This document shows, piece after piece, positions 11,901 to 22,819 of a DNA stretch of 64,000 nt (position 1 is the first letter of the stretch; each line of letters opens with the position of its first letter). The position numbers were made by a program, and so were the translations under genes. This DNA is from Mimachlamys varia. Lineage: Eukaryota > Mollusca > Bivalvia > Pectinida > Pectinidae. The DNA lies in NCBI GenBank assembly GCA_947623455.1, contig OX392529.1, positions 3,968,001-4,032,000 on the forward strand, given 5' to 3'. The notes under the pieces were generated by a model that saw only the letters and a program-made list of their open reading frames with translations, made no database searches and was not told where the DNA came from.

Positions 11901-13655
11901 GATGGTGGTAGCGGTGGTTGTGTTGCTGTTGTTGCTGTTCCTGTTGTTGTTGGACGTACCGGTGGTAGCGGTAGCTGTTTTGCTGTTGTTGTTGCTGCTG
12001 TTGTTGTTGTTATTGTTGTTGGTCGTGATGGTGGTAGCGGTGGCGGTGTTCCTGTTGTTGTTGCACGTGATTGTGGTAGCGGTGGCGGTATTGCTGTTGT
12101 TGTTGCTGTTGGAAATGAGTGTGGTAGCGGTGGCGGTATTGCTGTTGTTGTTGCTGTTGGAAATAATTGTGGTAGCGGTGGCGGTATTGCTGTTGTTGTT
12201 GTTGTTGGACATGGGTGGTAGTGGTAGCGGTGGCGGTGTTTCTGTTGCTGTTGGACGTGATTGTGGTAGCGGTGGTGGTGTTCCTGTTGTTGTTGGACGT
12301 GATTGTGGTAGTGGTAGCGGTATTGTTGTTGTTGTTGGTCGTCGTGGTGGTGGTAGCGGTTGCGGTATTGTTGTTGTTGTTGGACGTGATGGTGGTAGCG
12401 GTGGCGGTATTGTTGTTGTTGTTGGACGTGATGGTGGTAGCGGTGGCGGTATTGTTGTTGTTGTTGGACGTGATGGTGGTAGCGGTGGCGGTGGCGGTAT
12501 TGCTGTTGTTGTTGTTGCTGCTGCTGTTGTTGGACGTGATGGTGGTAGCGGTGGCGGTATTGTTGTTGTTGTTGGACGTGATGGTGGTAGCGGTGGCGGT
12601 ATTGTTGTTGTTGTTCGAGGTGATGGTGGTAGCGGTGGCGGTATTGTTGTTGTTGTTTGACGTGATGGTGGTAGCGGTGGCGGTATTGTTGTTGTTGTTG
12701 GACGTGATGGTGGTAGCGGTGGCAGTATTGTTGTTGTTGTTGTTGGACGTGCGTGGTAGTGGTAGCGGTGGCGGTATTGCTGTTGTTGTTGCTGTTGGAA
12801 ATGAGTGTGGTAGCGGTGGCGGTATTGCTGTTGTTGTTGTTGGAAATGATTGTGGTAGCGGTGGCAGTATTGCTGTTGTTGTTGTTGTTGGACATGGGTG
12901 GTAGTGGTAGCGGTGGCGGTGTTTCTGTTGCTGTTGGACGTGATTGTGGTAGCGGTGGTGGTGTTCCTGTTGTTGTTGGACGTGATTGTGGTAGTGGTAG
13001 CGGTATTGTTGTTGTTGTTGGTCGTCGTGGTGGTGGTAGCGGTGGCGGTATTGTTGTTGTTGTTGGACGTGATGGTGGTAGCGGTGGCGGTATTGTTGTT
13101 GTTGTTGGGCGTGATGGTGGTAGCGGTGGCGGTATTGTTGTTGTTGTTGGACGTGATGGTGGTAGCGGTTGCGGTATTGTTGTTGTTGTTGGACGTGATG
13201 GTGGTAGCGGTGGCGGTATTGTTGTTGTTGTTGGACGTGATGGTGGTAGCGGTTGCGGTATTGTTGTTGTTGTTGGACGTGATGGTGGTAGCGGTGGCGG
13301 TATTGTTGTTGTTGTTGGGCGTGATGGTGGTAGCGGTGGCGGTATTGTTGTTGTTGTTGTTGGACGTGCGTGGTAGTGGTAGCGGTGCCGGTGTTCCTGT
13401 TGTTGTTGGACGTGGGTGGTAGTGGTAGCGGTGCCGGTGTTCCTGTTGTTGTTGGATGTGGGTGGTAGTGGTAGCGGTGCCGGTGTTCCTGTTGTTGTTG
13501 GACGTGGGTGGTAGTGGTAGCGGTGCTGGTGTTCCTGTTGTTGGACGTGGCGGTGGTAGCGGTGATCGTATTCCTCTTGTTGTTGTTGTTAGACGTGACG
13601 ATAGTGGAAGCGGTTGCGGTATTTTTTTTGTTGCTGTTGTTGTTGTTGAGATTAA
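8951..13655. repeat. G/T-rich compound minisatellite, (GTT)n-based
   Basis: About 4.7 kb of units that alternate GTTGTTGTTGTAGGACGTGG with GTGGCGGTGTT or GGTAGCGGTGGCGGTATT blocks, plus runs of GCT/GTT triplets at about 10370-11300. The plus strand is almost free of C and A runs, giving extreme strand asymmetry. Left-hand units are short (roughly 25-35 bp). Units right of about 12300 are longer and more regular, with GGACGTGATGGTGGTAGCGG. Minus-strand frames are open over thousands of bases (to 1650 codons, 8823-13775) and read as Thr/Asn/Pro/Gln/His polymers. Two overlapping minus frames are open together, and the frame changes among three peptide forms, so this is compositional openness, not coding evidence. 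Paired GG runs could form weak two-tier quadruplexes. Confidence 0.95.
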
Positions 13656-13754
13656 GACCAGGTGTTCTTGAATAGTTAGTGTCTTTTGATTCATCGACGA
13701 CACCGCCATATAAATCCTGGTCATATTCAAGTAAATTTCATTGCCTAAAATCGA

Positions 13755-15312
13755 GAACTGGTGCATACATCTCAATCACAGAAAGCAGGCATACCAATGA
13801 GCATATACAAGGATACAGAACATTTCTCGAGAAGACAAAGATGGTCACCATAAAAAATTCTCATAATTTTCGTCAACCTTCATATCTCGATTCTCTGTAC
13901 TGTATGTTTGTTTCGTCAGCAGCCGATATATATTACGGAAATCTCGATATCCAGAGCAATCCCAAGAATAACGAATCAATTGTGACATGTAAATAACATA
14001 GATAGGAGAAGCAGTGATGTTACTATCAAGAAAGAGACAGTTCTGAAATTTCGGAAAATCGAAATCGTCACTTTTATCGTACAGTTAAGTAGTAGGCTGC
14101 GAGTGTTGGTCGTAGTTAAGTGAAGATCGAGGTAAGAAGCTGACGTAGAAGAGTTTGCTGTGTCCTTGATTTCAAGTTCTGAAGGGTACATACGATCAAC
14201 TAGGTCAGCAATTTCTCGTTTATAGACAACACATCGTTGATATACCAGAAAGTGAAATTGAAAGATTTGGCAAGGTTTTTGATACCTGTCCTGGTAAGCC
14301 CCTCGACAAAGAGCACACATACATGTCAGCCGACAGTGGGGCTCAGTTTGTTCCCATTGGAATGCCAACAGTTTGCTGAAAAATCTTACCTTCAAACTCA
14401 GCAGATATTGTCGACCAGGAATTCAATCATCCATACTATATCTTTCTCAGTATATTTGATCTTAACTTTTGTTACGTTTTTCACAAAACATATTCCAATG
14501 TAGCTCACAACCATGTATTTGTATCGTCGTCTTCTTTCTTCGGAAAGAAAGCTTTCATAATGAGAGACCGAAGGCGTTCATTTTTGAGAAGGGGATGCTC
14601 AAGATTTATCAAAAGATCTTTCGAGTTTTTCAATATCCACATTTCATTAACTCCAGTTCTGGAGTATACAGTGTCACAATAAGATTGAAGCCCTGATTAA
14701 ACGGTACTAAGAAAGGTAGGAAGAAGTTTTGATAATGGCTTGGTTGAGAAATGAGACGAGCCAGCGATGAAAGGTTGCTTAAAACGGCCTTGTGAAGTTT
14801 ATATATCCAATATAGACGAGTTATGGCAGCGTGTTTATCATTAACGGTATCTTGAAAGACTGTAATACGGATGATTGCATCTTTCGAAAAGCCAGTCGAT
14901 GTGTAAGTAGTTATCAAGCAGGCCCAATTCTTTCTGAAAACCAGGATCAGATTAATCATGTTACTAATCAGGTTATAGAGGACTTGTCTGCAGACACATC
15001 GACATACATGTATTTACCATGTAGGTAAAGTAATGTTCGACTGATGTTCGACCTCGGGATCAAGAAATTACGACTTATTTAGTATCCATTTTATATCACA
15101 AACTGCTTATTCTTTTCTGAATAGAGGACCCGATAGCTTTAACCCACTCTAAAAGTGAATCCAATTCAACATGTTCACGCTTAGCCCTTTGTCTGGTATA
15201 ATCGTCCAGATAGCCCAATAATGTCTTCAAATTCGTATTCCATTTGATTGATGGAGTCTCTCGATACTTAGGATCTTTTCATGAACAGACCCCGTAGCCT
15301 TGTGTTGGGGAT
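13755..15312 (-). pseudogene. Decayed retroelement reverse transcriptase
   Basis: Minus-strand fragments in several frames, in the right order for one reverse transcriptase: KDPKYRE near 15270, a WIYKLHK block near 14800, NEMWILKNSKDLL near 14650, QTVGIPMGTN at 14345-14374, a catalytic-box region FWYIND near 14235, YPSELEIKD near 14180, SASYLDLHL near 14130, DKSDDFDFP near 14060, then MSQLIRYS near 13965. I recognise this order from a family abundant in mollusc and cnidarian genomes, possibly Penelope-related; that class is tentative. Decay is clear: several frameshifts, a TGA directly after MGTN where the family usually has Cys, and Asn for the first catalytic Asp (YIND, not YIDD). The 3' end abuts the G/T-rich array. 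Confidence 0.85.
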
Positions 15313-15342
15313 GATGTCACTATGTGTCGAGATGGACCATAT

Positions 15343-15576
15343 CACAGGGACCTGATAATTTGTTACAGCTAGTTTTGGACCTAAATAGGGTGTTTAGAGT
15401 AATTTTACACATTTGGGGGTTAAGATCAATTTTAATGATCCCTCAATGGTCATAAAAGCTATGACCATTGAGGGTGGCATTTTTATCGAAAATTGATCTT
15501 AACCCCCCAAATATGTTTACTCTAAACACCCTATTTAGGTCCAAAACTAGCTGTAACAAATTCTCAGGTCCCTGTG
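15343..15576. mobile_element. Foldback/MITE element with 8-bp target duplication
   Basis: A 234-bp near-perfect palindrome. The left arm starts CACAGGGACCTGATAATTTG and the right arm ends with its complement. The centre is ATGGTCATA-AAAGC-TATGACCAT around 15457. GACCATAT flanks both sides (15335-15342 and 15577-15584), an 8-bp target-site duplication. Eight-bp duplications are typical of hAT-type transposases, so a hAT-derived MITE is the best inference. There is no coding content. Confidence 0.85.
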
Positions 15577-15584
15577 GACCATAT

Positions 15585-17289
15585 AAATATAGGAATGAAG
15601 ATCATGAACATGCTGAAGGGGGGGTCATTCTAAGGTCATCTATGTTCAACTGTTGCAGTGTTTGCTTGTTAAGGTTTTCTGTCATTGCGTGGTTTCATAA
15701 CATAAATGAAAAAGAGGTTTTGATATTATGTGTTCTTTTACACTTAAAGATATTTTGCCATTTCATGTGTGTTTTAATACTAATGTGAAGATATTTATTG
15801 TCACAATAAAGTGCAAACCATATCTTGCCAATATGTGTTGTTTTTTTCACCAAAGTGCAAAATATGTATTGATAAATAGGCCGTACATTTATGGATTGGG
15901 TAAAACCGCAATTACTGTGAATAAGGGAGACAACTTTTACAGTATACAGTTGTTTCATTGGTGATAGGGGAACAGTAAAATCAATGACCCGAGACAGCAG
16001 AGAAGACCTGGGGAACCGTTGCCCAAGGCCGAAGGTGCTTCGTTCACAGACTACCTGGTACTGTGCGACATTTGGGTAAATACGGACAAACGGAACACTT
16101 CTTACATGGATCAAACATAATCTTCAAATATGATAAAAAATGAATCAAACTCCGTTTATGTTAAACGTTTGTCGTCGTTGGCGGGAAAACCTGGAATAAC
16201 ACATAGCCTGAAATTAGCAATAGAGTATCTAATCTTAATATTCGTCGCCGTGCGTGCGCCTTACGACAGGTACGGAAACTTGACTTCCGGTGACGATGTC
16301 CGACATTTAAGCCCCAGTTATACATGTACTTCACTTCTCTTCAAGAATATAAAACCCACATACTTCATTCACACAGTGTATTTAATGTTATTACATACAT
16401 TTTGTTTAAATTTAGGTATCTGTAGTTCAGACGGATTTGTCTGTAAATTTCCTCCATTTTTTCTGATGGGTAAACAAGGGCAGTTGTCAGTATTACATTA
16501 CACAGTTTTTATCATTTGTCCTGGTACGGTAAGCTTTATTTTAAATGAGAATGCATTTCACAAAAGACGTTGATACGGGGTTCATTATTTGCTGGACTCT
16601 TTCTCATTTTTCCATGAGTGCTTCAAACAAGCGAAGGTAACCCTGTATTCTAAGATACAATGATGTACATAACATACCAATAGATATCTTAGATTGGCAA
16701 AACAATGCTCAATATCACAACTACAGCGATGAGTGGTGTTGCGAAAAAGTAAGTGACAGAGGGCCGGTAACTATCAATACAGAGTGTTTAGTATGTTTTA
16801 GGGCTCTGCAAAGTGATCACCGCGTCCGTCTGTCCATCAGCACTTTTGTATTCATCATATTCCGTGTTTTAGTTAATATGACCGACGAGTGAAAAATAAT
16901 TACTGAGAATAGCAACAGAAAGTGACCTTCTTACTGAAAATCTATGATAGATCACACACACACACACCACGTTGATGAATTGTACCATTAAGCATGTATC
17001 GGCAACACAGGCACTTGTAACAATAAATAACCCAGGTCTGTTACATAGTCGGCCCTCGCCAAGACCGTGATTGCTGATTGTTTGCATGTTCATCATTCAA
17101 TATTTGTAAAGTGTCTGTATTTATCAGGAGTCTCCTAGTAGATCAAATATGCACTCGATCAGCTTAATATCATGTACATGGTAAACACATTTTTGATTAG
17201 TTTCACCTAATCTTTCACCTGTTTTATTTTAATTAATTAGTGTTTTGAGCAGAATGAAAACTATATTAAATTGGAGAGTTGGGTGTTGT
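15585..17289. other. Intergenic or intronic, no gene seen
   Basis: Several short open frames exist but none has domain content or convincing splice context. A short (CA)n tract lies at about 16953-16967. Nothing else is supported. Confidence 0.4.
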
Positions 17290-17680
17290 TTAAAGGCCCA
17301 ATATACGTAACTTTCGGCAAAACTTGAAGCGAAAATCAAGCCTAATAACTTATTATATTTATAAATTAGGTTAAGATTAACTGATATCAGCAATATTCAA
17401 GATGACTTCTTACGCGGTAACCGGTACGGCAGCAGTTGAAACTCGGTATTTGTAAACACGCGACCATTTTGACAGTCTTCTACCTGCGGTTTGTTATTGA
17501 AGCGGGCCCCACCTGAATTATTTTCAATTCTTTGGATTTTTCTGTCAGGAGTTTTTTGTTAGTTACCGCTCAGGTTTACTTCGTTTTAGGCTTATTTTTG
17601 CATGGTTATCAACTGGGTTTTTTTCAGAATTTTTCAGAATCACGAAAATGTCCCTGAAGTTACGTATATTGGGCCTTTAA
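17290..17680. mobile_element. 391-bp MITE with 24-bp terminal inverted repeats
   Basis: The left end TTAAAGGCCCAATATACGTA and the right end TACGTATATTGGGCCTTTAA are inverted copies matching over 24 bp. Both ends are bounded by TTAA (17290-17293 and 17677-17680), which may be part of the TIR or a TTAA target duplication of piggyBac type. The interior has no long open frame. This is a non-autonomous DNA transposon; the superfamily is inferred only from TTAA. Confidence 0.8.
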
Positions 17681-18460
17681 GTCATTGATTTGAAAGTAGT
17701 TTTGTTTGGAGATTATCTTTGCTATTTTATGTGGGGGTTTTTTTACACTCAAGTGCAAGTTACATGTTTTGTTAACTTAAATGCACCAGATTTATTGTCA
17801 CTAAGTTGTTTCTTACCTATGTATAAAACATTTTTGGCATCATTTGTTTATTACACGTCAGTGCAAACAGCTACAGTTAATTGTCATGATGTGTTGCTTT
17901 TTCACTGTTTTATCATAAAACGGCCACCAATAAGCTTTTGCGGCAGCCTATGCTGTGGAGAAATGTTATTTTGTGTCGTGTGATTATAAAGAAAGTAACA
18001 TTAGCCCTAAAAAGCTATTTTATACGACGAACAAAATTTAAATTAACAATACAAGATAACATACTACATGTACATGTACATGTATGTACATACACAGAGC
18101 AGTCATGCAAAACAGCTGAAACAAAAACTAGTAGGAGAGATATGTCATTATTACAGATAAGGATATATATAGGCCTATATATAATCGCAATTATTTGGGG
18201 GGTTTTCACGTCGTCGAAATTACAAACCCTAAACTGACGACAGCTGTACATGTGGTAAATTAATATTTTGAATTTACAATGCAAGCGAGATAACTCGCAG
18301 TTAAAACGAAATGAAGTTGGGACCACTCGGATTTATATTTGATGAGCCTCGTTTACTAGGTAAAGAGACGAGGAGTTCCGACTGGTTGGCACAGGAGAGT
18401 TCCAAAACAATGAATCACAGCTGATTTGACATCGATTTCTTCCACAACTTTACGACGTAG
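17681..18460. other. Region upstream of the ASB-type gene
   Basis: AT-rich, with a short (CATGTA)n tract at about 18064-18089. No canonical TATA box at a convincing distance was found. The promoter and 5' UTR of the downstream gene probably lie between about 18300 and 18460, but no element can be named. Confidence 0.35.
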
Positions 18461-18472
18461 ATGGTGTGGTGA
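18461..18472 (+). promoter_or_regulatory. Minimal uORF overlapping the start codon
   Basis: ATG GTG TGG TGA (Met-Val-Trp-stop) ends in TGATG, so its stop codon shares the A of the main ATG at 18472. The main ATG has G at -3 and G at +4, a good initiation context. If the transcript begins upstream of 18461, scanning ribosomes meet the uORF first, and the overlap could support reinitiation. This is inference from sequence only. Confidence 0.45.
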
Positions 18473-20909
18473 TGGAAGCAGAAGTGACTGGCGATATCAT
18501 TGCGGCCGTTCTCGCCGAGGACATAGAGTCGTTGAGTCGTTGCTTGTCGGCGGGATGTCGCCAGGTCGACATAGACGAGGCTTTTTGTGGAGCTGCTCTA
18601 AAGGCAAACCCAACAATAGTGAAACTTCTATTACAAAATACAAACCCAAAACCGAATGTGCGTTTTACAAATTTGCGTAACGAGCGTGCGATTCACTGTG
18701 CGTGCATTGGAGGAAATGTTGAAGTGGTAAAGCTTTTGTACCTGGCAGGTTCGGCCCTCCACGCGGCAGACGAACTAGGACAACATCCGTTACATATTGC
18801 CGCCAAACTTGGACATGTGGGTGTGGTACAATATTTGTTGTCTAGAGGTGCACATATTAATTCCAGTAAAACATTTGAAGTGCATGCGACCCCTCTCCAT
18901 CTTGCCATAGAAGCCCGACAGATAGACTGTGTGAAGGCATTACTGAATTCTGGACGGGCAAATCTCAACTGTCGCACTTCCCGCCAGCACGGAGGCTATA
19001 CACCGCTGCACATGGCCGTTTTGTGCAAATTCCTAGATGGAGTCCAGTTACTATGTGACAGTGGGGCTGATGTCAATGCTCGGAATACTGCAGCAGGAAA
19101 ATCCCCTTTATATATTGCAACAAATTTTGAGGAGCCTGAACTCACACTGTGTCTACTGGGGGCGGGGGCAGATGTTGATGCCCAAACGACACAAGGTTGG
19201 ACACCACTAATGAATGCATCATGCAGTAATCACCCTGAGAATGCTTTGGCATTGATTGAGCATGGTGCTGACATCAATCACTCAGATAATGACGGGAGAC
19301 TTACTCCGGTAGTCGCGGCGATCACAGCAAGGGCGGATCGCACCCTTAGTGTTCTCCTGGCCTCTGGAGCCGACCCCAACGCACCCACGTCAAGACAGGA
19401 GCATCCCCTCTTGACAGCAGCCTCACTTGGGAACTCTGAATGCGTAAGACTTTTGTTGGAGGCAGGGGCCGATATAGATGTGAAGACTTCGAGAGGTGGT
19501 ACCGTCTTACACAGGTGTCAGAGAATAAAATGTAGGTCATTATAAACAGGGGATAAATAATTAAACAAAGCTTAGTTATATTAGGCTATCACAACCAAAT
19601 TTACTTGTAAGTTAATGTAAGAAAGTGTCTGAAACAGCCGTTGTTGTAAACATGTAACTAAGAATCAGTTCTTAATACACAACTGTCAATCTAAATCTGA
19701 CAGACAGGCGTCAAAGAATCAATTATAAACAGGTATCAGAACCATACTGAAGTTGTGATACACATATCTTAATGAAGTATAGTTTGTGTAAAGTACATGT
19801 AAGTGGACAGGAGTAAAACAAGCGTACACTAAACAGACACCCAGAATCACTAATGGTTGATACATGAAGGTTTCCTGATCAAACAAACAAAGGGATGGGA
19901 CAGCAGCCGAGTACTCCTAATTAAATAATCTGCTCTGGGTCCTCTCAGCCTTTCTGGTATTTGAAGAATGCTCATGACTGGTACCACTAAGACTATATAT
20001 AGTGCTGTGTGTGTCATTTTACATTAGCAGAAAGTGTTCTATTGTAGATGGCGAAGCACGTGATGGGGTGGTGCGTGTGCTGATAGAGGGCGGGGCCAAG
20101 CTGAACGTGTACAACAAGGAGGGATACACGCCCCTCCACAACTGTGTCTTCCAGACGACTCTCGACAATTTCTCCCTTTCTACACTCAAACTTCTAGTCA
20201 TGGCGGGCGCTAGAGTAGACCTAGGCAAACAGAGCAACAAGAGAGTAGGAAGGTAGGACTGTAGGTAGAGCAAATACCAAACAATTCTCTCAAAATTGTA
20301 TAACATTTCTACCACTGTAGGTGTGTGTTATTCTCAGGGTATCAAATAATCATTACAACTGTTGAATAACATTTTGTTTATACTACACATGAAATAAACT
20401 CTAAATTCATTTTAATTGGCTGACGCTGACAAGATTGAACTATGACCGGAATAACATGTTTTACAACTGGAGAGTCTACACCCTCTCCCCCCCCCCCCCC
20501 CTTACAATACCCAATATCACCGAGGTCAGGATAGTCTCTATTGAAGTTATGTGTTCCATCATTGATGACATAATATTTTCTGAGTTACAGGTCAGGATTA
20601 TTTCGGAACTCTCCGTTGTGCTGGTTAGTCTGGAACAATTACATTGAGGCGGCTGAGTATCTGGTAAACTGTGACTGGTACCTGTACGACGAGAACTGGA
20701 TGTATCTACCTGGAAAAACACAAGAACATGAACTATTTAACAACAGAATACGACACTTATCAAACCAGCCATTCTCCCTGACATCATGTTGTCGCTTAAC
20801 AATACGTGACCAACTTCGCCTTTCCTCTCAAGACCGGGAAATTCTAAGTCGTATATATAAACTAGAACTCCCAAATCCTACCAAAAGATTTCTCAGTCTA
20901 CAGGATTAG
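18472..20909 (+). CDS. Ankyrin repeat and SOCS box (ASB-type) protein, 3 exons
   Basis: Proposed exons: 18472-19514, 20028-20252 and 20591-20909, 1587 nt in total, encoding 528 residues plus stop. Splice junctions are AG/GTGTCA, TTAG(CAG), AAG/GTAGGA and TTACAG/G, and all introns are phase 2, so the frame stays open. About ten ankyrin repeats run from residue ~70 to ~420, with clear motifs such as HPLHIAAKLGHVGVVQYLL, TPLHLA, GADVNA and TPLHNC. The C-terminus is a SOCS box: SLTSCCRLTI fits the Elongin-C-binding BC box and LPNP fits the Cullin5 box. Family knowledge: ASB proteins are substrate receptors of Cullin5-RING ubiquitin ligases; the substrate is not predictable here. I did not assign it to a particular vertebrate ASB paralogue. 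ATG 18472 was chosen because the frame further upstream has no ATG. Confidence 0.9.
20028..20252 (+). CDS. ASB-type gene, exon 2 (NAGNAG acceptor)
   Basis: This exon is 225 nt (75 codons), with ankyrin content including GVVRVLIEGGAKLN and GYTPLH. The acceptor reads TTAGCAG, so splicing at either AG (exon start 20028 or 20031) keeps the frame and adds or removes one residue. It contributes the end of an ankyrin repeat begun in exon 1 plus one further repeat. Intron 1 (19515-20027) shows nothing else. Confidence 0.8.
20591..20909 (+). CDS. ASB-type gene, exon 3 with SOCS box
   Basis: Terminal coding exon, from TTACAG/G to TAG at 20907-20909. After a linker rich in Trp/Tyr/Asp (NCDWYLYDENW), the SOCS box occupies the last ~45 residues, with BC box SLTSCCRLTI and Cullin5-box LPNP followed by KRFLSL. 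Its position at the extreme C-terminus is normal for the family. A poly-C run lies in the preceding intron (about 20488-20502). Confidence 0.85.
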
Positions 20910-20948
20910 TAACAGTTCTTAAACTATATCAAAGCTTCAACAGTTAAC

Positions 20949-20954
20949 AATAAA
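20949..20954 (+). terminator. Poly(A) signal of ASB-type gene
   Basis: AATAAA lies 39 nt after the stop codon, giving a very short 3' UTR that would end at or just inside the 21-bp array starting at about 20969. Confidence 0.6.
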
Positions 20955-20968
20955 TATAGGCATTACAA

Positions 20969-22790
20969 TACCCTGTCACCTGGAACCCTTACCCTGTCAG
21001 GTAGAGCCCTCACCCTGTCACCTTGAGCCCTCACTCTGTCACCTTGAGCCCTCACTCTGTCAGCTGGAACCCTCACTCTGTCAGTTGGAACCCTCACCCT
21101 GTCACCTTGAGCCCTCACTCTGTCAGCTGGAACCCTCACCCTGTCACCTTGAGCCCTCACCCTGTCAGCTGGAACCCTCACCCTGTCACCTTGAGCCCTC
21201 ACTCTGTCAGCTGGAACTCTCACCCTGTCACCTTGAGCCCTCACCCTGTCACCTTGAGTCCACTCTGTCAGCTGAAACCCTCACCCTGTCAGCTGGAACC
21301 CTGGCCCTGTCACCTTGAGCCCTCACCCTGTCAGGTGGAGCCCTCACCCTATCACCTTGAGCCCTCACCCTGTCACCTTGAGCCCTCACCCTATCAGGTG
21401 GAGCCCTCACCCTGTCACCTTGAGCCCTCACCCTATCAGGTGGAGCTGTCACCTTGAGCCCTCACCGTGACAGCTGGAGCCCTCACCCTGTCACCTTGAG
21501 CCCTCACCCAGACAGCTGGAACCCTGGCCCTGTCAGCTGGAACCCTCACCCTGTCACCTTGAGCCCTCACCCTGTCAGCTGGAACCCTCACCCTGTCACC
21601 TTGAGCCCTCACCCTGTCACCTTGAGCCCTCACCCTGACAGCTGGAACCCTGGCCCTGTCAGCCGGAACCCTCACCCTGTCACCTTGAGCCCTCACCCTT
21701 TCAGCTGGAACCCTCACCCTGTCAGCTGGAGCCCTCACCCTATCACCTTGAGCCCTCACCCTGTCAGCTGGAACCCTGGCCCTGTCAGCTGGAGCCCTCA
21801 CCCTGTCACCTTGAGCCTCACTCTGTCAGCTGGAACCCTCACCCTGTCAGCTGGAACCCTCACCCTGTCAGCTGGAACCCTGGCCCTGTCAGCTGGAGCC
21901 CTCACCCTGTCACCTTGAGCCCTCACTCTGTCAGCTGGAACCCTCACCCTGTCAGCTGGTCACCTCACCCTGTCAGCTGGAACCCTCATCCTGTCACCTT
22001 GAGCCCTCACCCTGTCAGCTGGAACCCTGGCCCTGTCAGCTGGAGCCCTCACCCTGTCAGGTGGAACCCTGGCCCTGTCAGCTGGGGCCCTCACCCTGTC
22101 AGCTGGAACCCTCACCCTGTCAGCTGGAACCCTGGCCCTGTCACCTTTAGCCCTCACCCTATCAGCTGGAGCCCTCACCCTGTCACCTTGAGCCCTCACT
22201 CTGTCAGCTGGAACCCTCACCCTGTCACCTTGAGCCCTCACCCTGTCAGCTGGAACCCTGGCCCTGTCAGCTGGAGCCCTCACCCTGTCAGGTGGAGCCC
22301 TCACTCTGTCAGCTGGAACCCTCACCCTGTCAGGTGGAGCCCTCACCCTGTCACCTTGAGCTCTCACCCTGTCAGCTGGAACCCTGGCCCTGTCAGCTGG
22401 AACCCTCACCCTGTCAGGTGGAGCCCTCACTCTGTCAGCTGGAGCCCTCACCCTGTCAGCTGGAGCCCTCACCCTGTCACCTTGAGCCCTAACCCTATCA
22501 GCTGGAGCCCTCACCCTGTCAGCTGTAACACTGGCCCTGTCAGCTGGAGCCCTCACCCTGTCAGCTGGAGCCCTCACCCTGTCACCTTGAGCCCTCACCC
22601 TGTCACCTTGAGCCCTCACCCTGACAGCTGGAGCCCTCACCCTGTCACCTTGAGCCCTCACCCTGTCACCTTGAGCCCTCACCCTGTCAGCTGGAACCCT
22701 AACCCTGTCACCTTGAGCCCTCACCCTGACAGCTGGAGCCCTCACCCTGACAGCTGGAGCCCTCACCCTGTAAGCCTGAGCCCTAACCCC
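20969..22790. repeat. 21-bp minisatellite, about 87 copies
   Basis: The two main unit types are GCCCTCACCCTGTCACCTTG+A and ACCCTCACCCTGTCAGCTGG+A, with a third starting ACCCTGGCCCTG. The types are interleaved irregularly. The period is divisible by 3 and stops are rare, so frames are open on both strands (up to 301 codons), with repeat peptides such as SPHPVT or DRVRAQG. These are not supported as genes. Many units carry CAGCTG, a bHLH E-box core. The array lies between two transcribed units. Confidence 0.97.
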
Positions 22791-22819
22791 TATCTTAAAA
22801 GCTTCTTGTGTCTAAAGTG

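Noticed and set aside
9062..13422. Plus-strand Gly/Val/Cys/Leu-rich frames
   Set aside because: Shadows of the same G/T-rich array, without ATG context, splice sites or changing composition.
8823..13775. 1650-codon minus-strand frame (Thr/Asn/Pro/Gln-rich protein)
   Set aside because: Openness follows from AAC/ACC/CAC composition. At least two minus frames are open at once, the frame changes through three peptide forms, and the frame starts inside a dead retroelement. Kept only as a curiosity.
19515..19545. ASB-type exon 1 reading through to a stop at 19545
   Set aside because: The ankyrin repeat is cut mid-motif at VLHR, precisely at an AG/GTGTCA donor, and exon 2 resumes the repeat in phase. 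Splicing is the better model.
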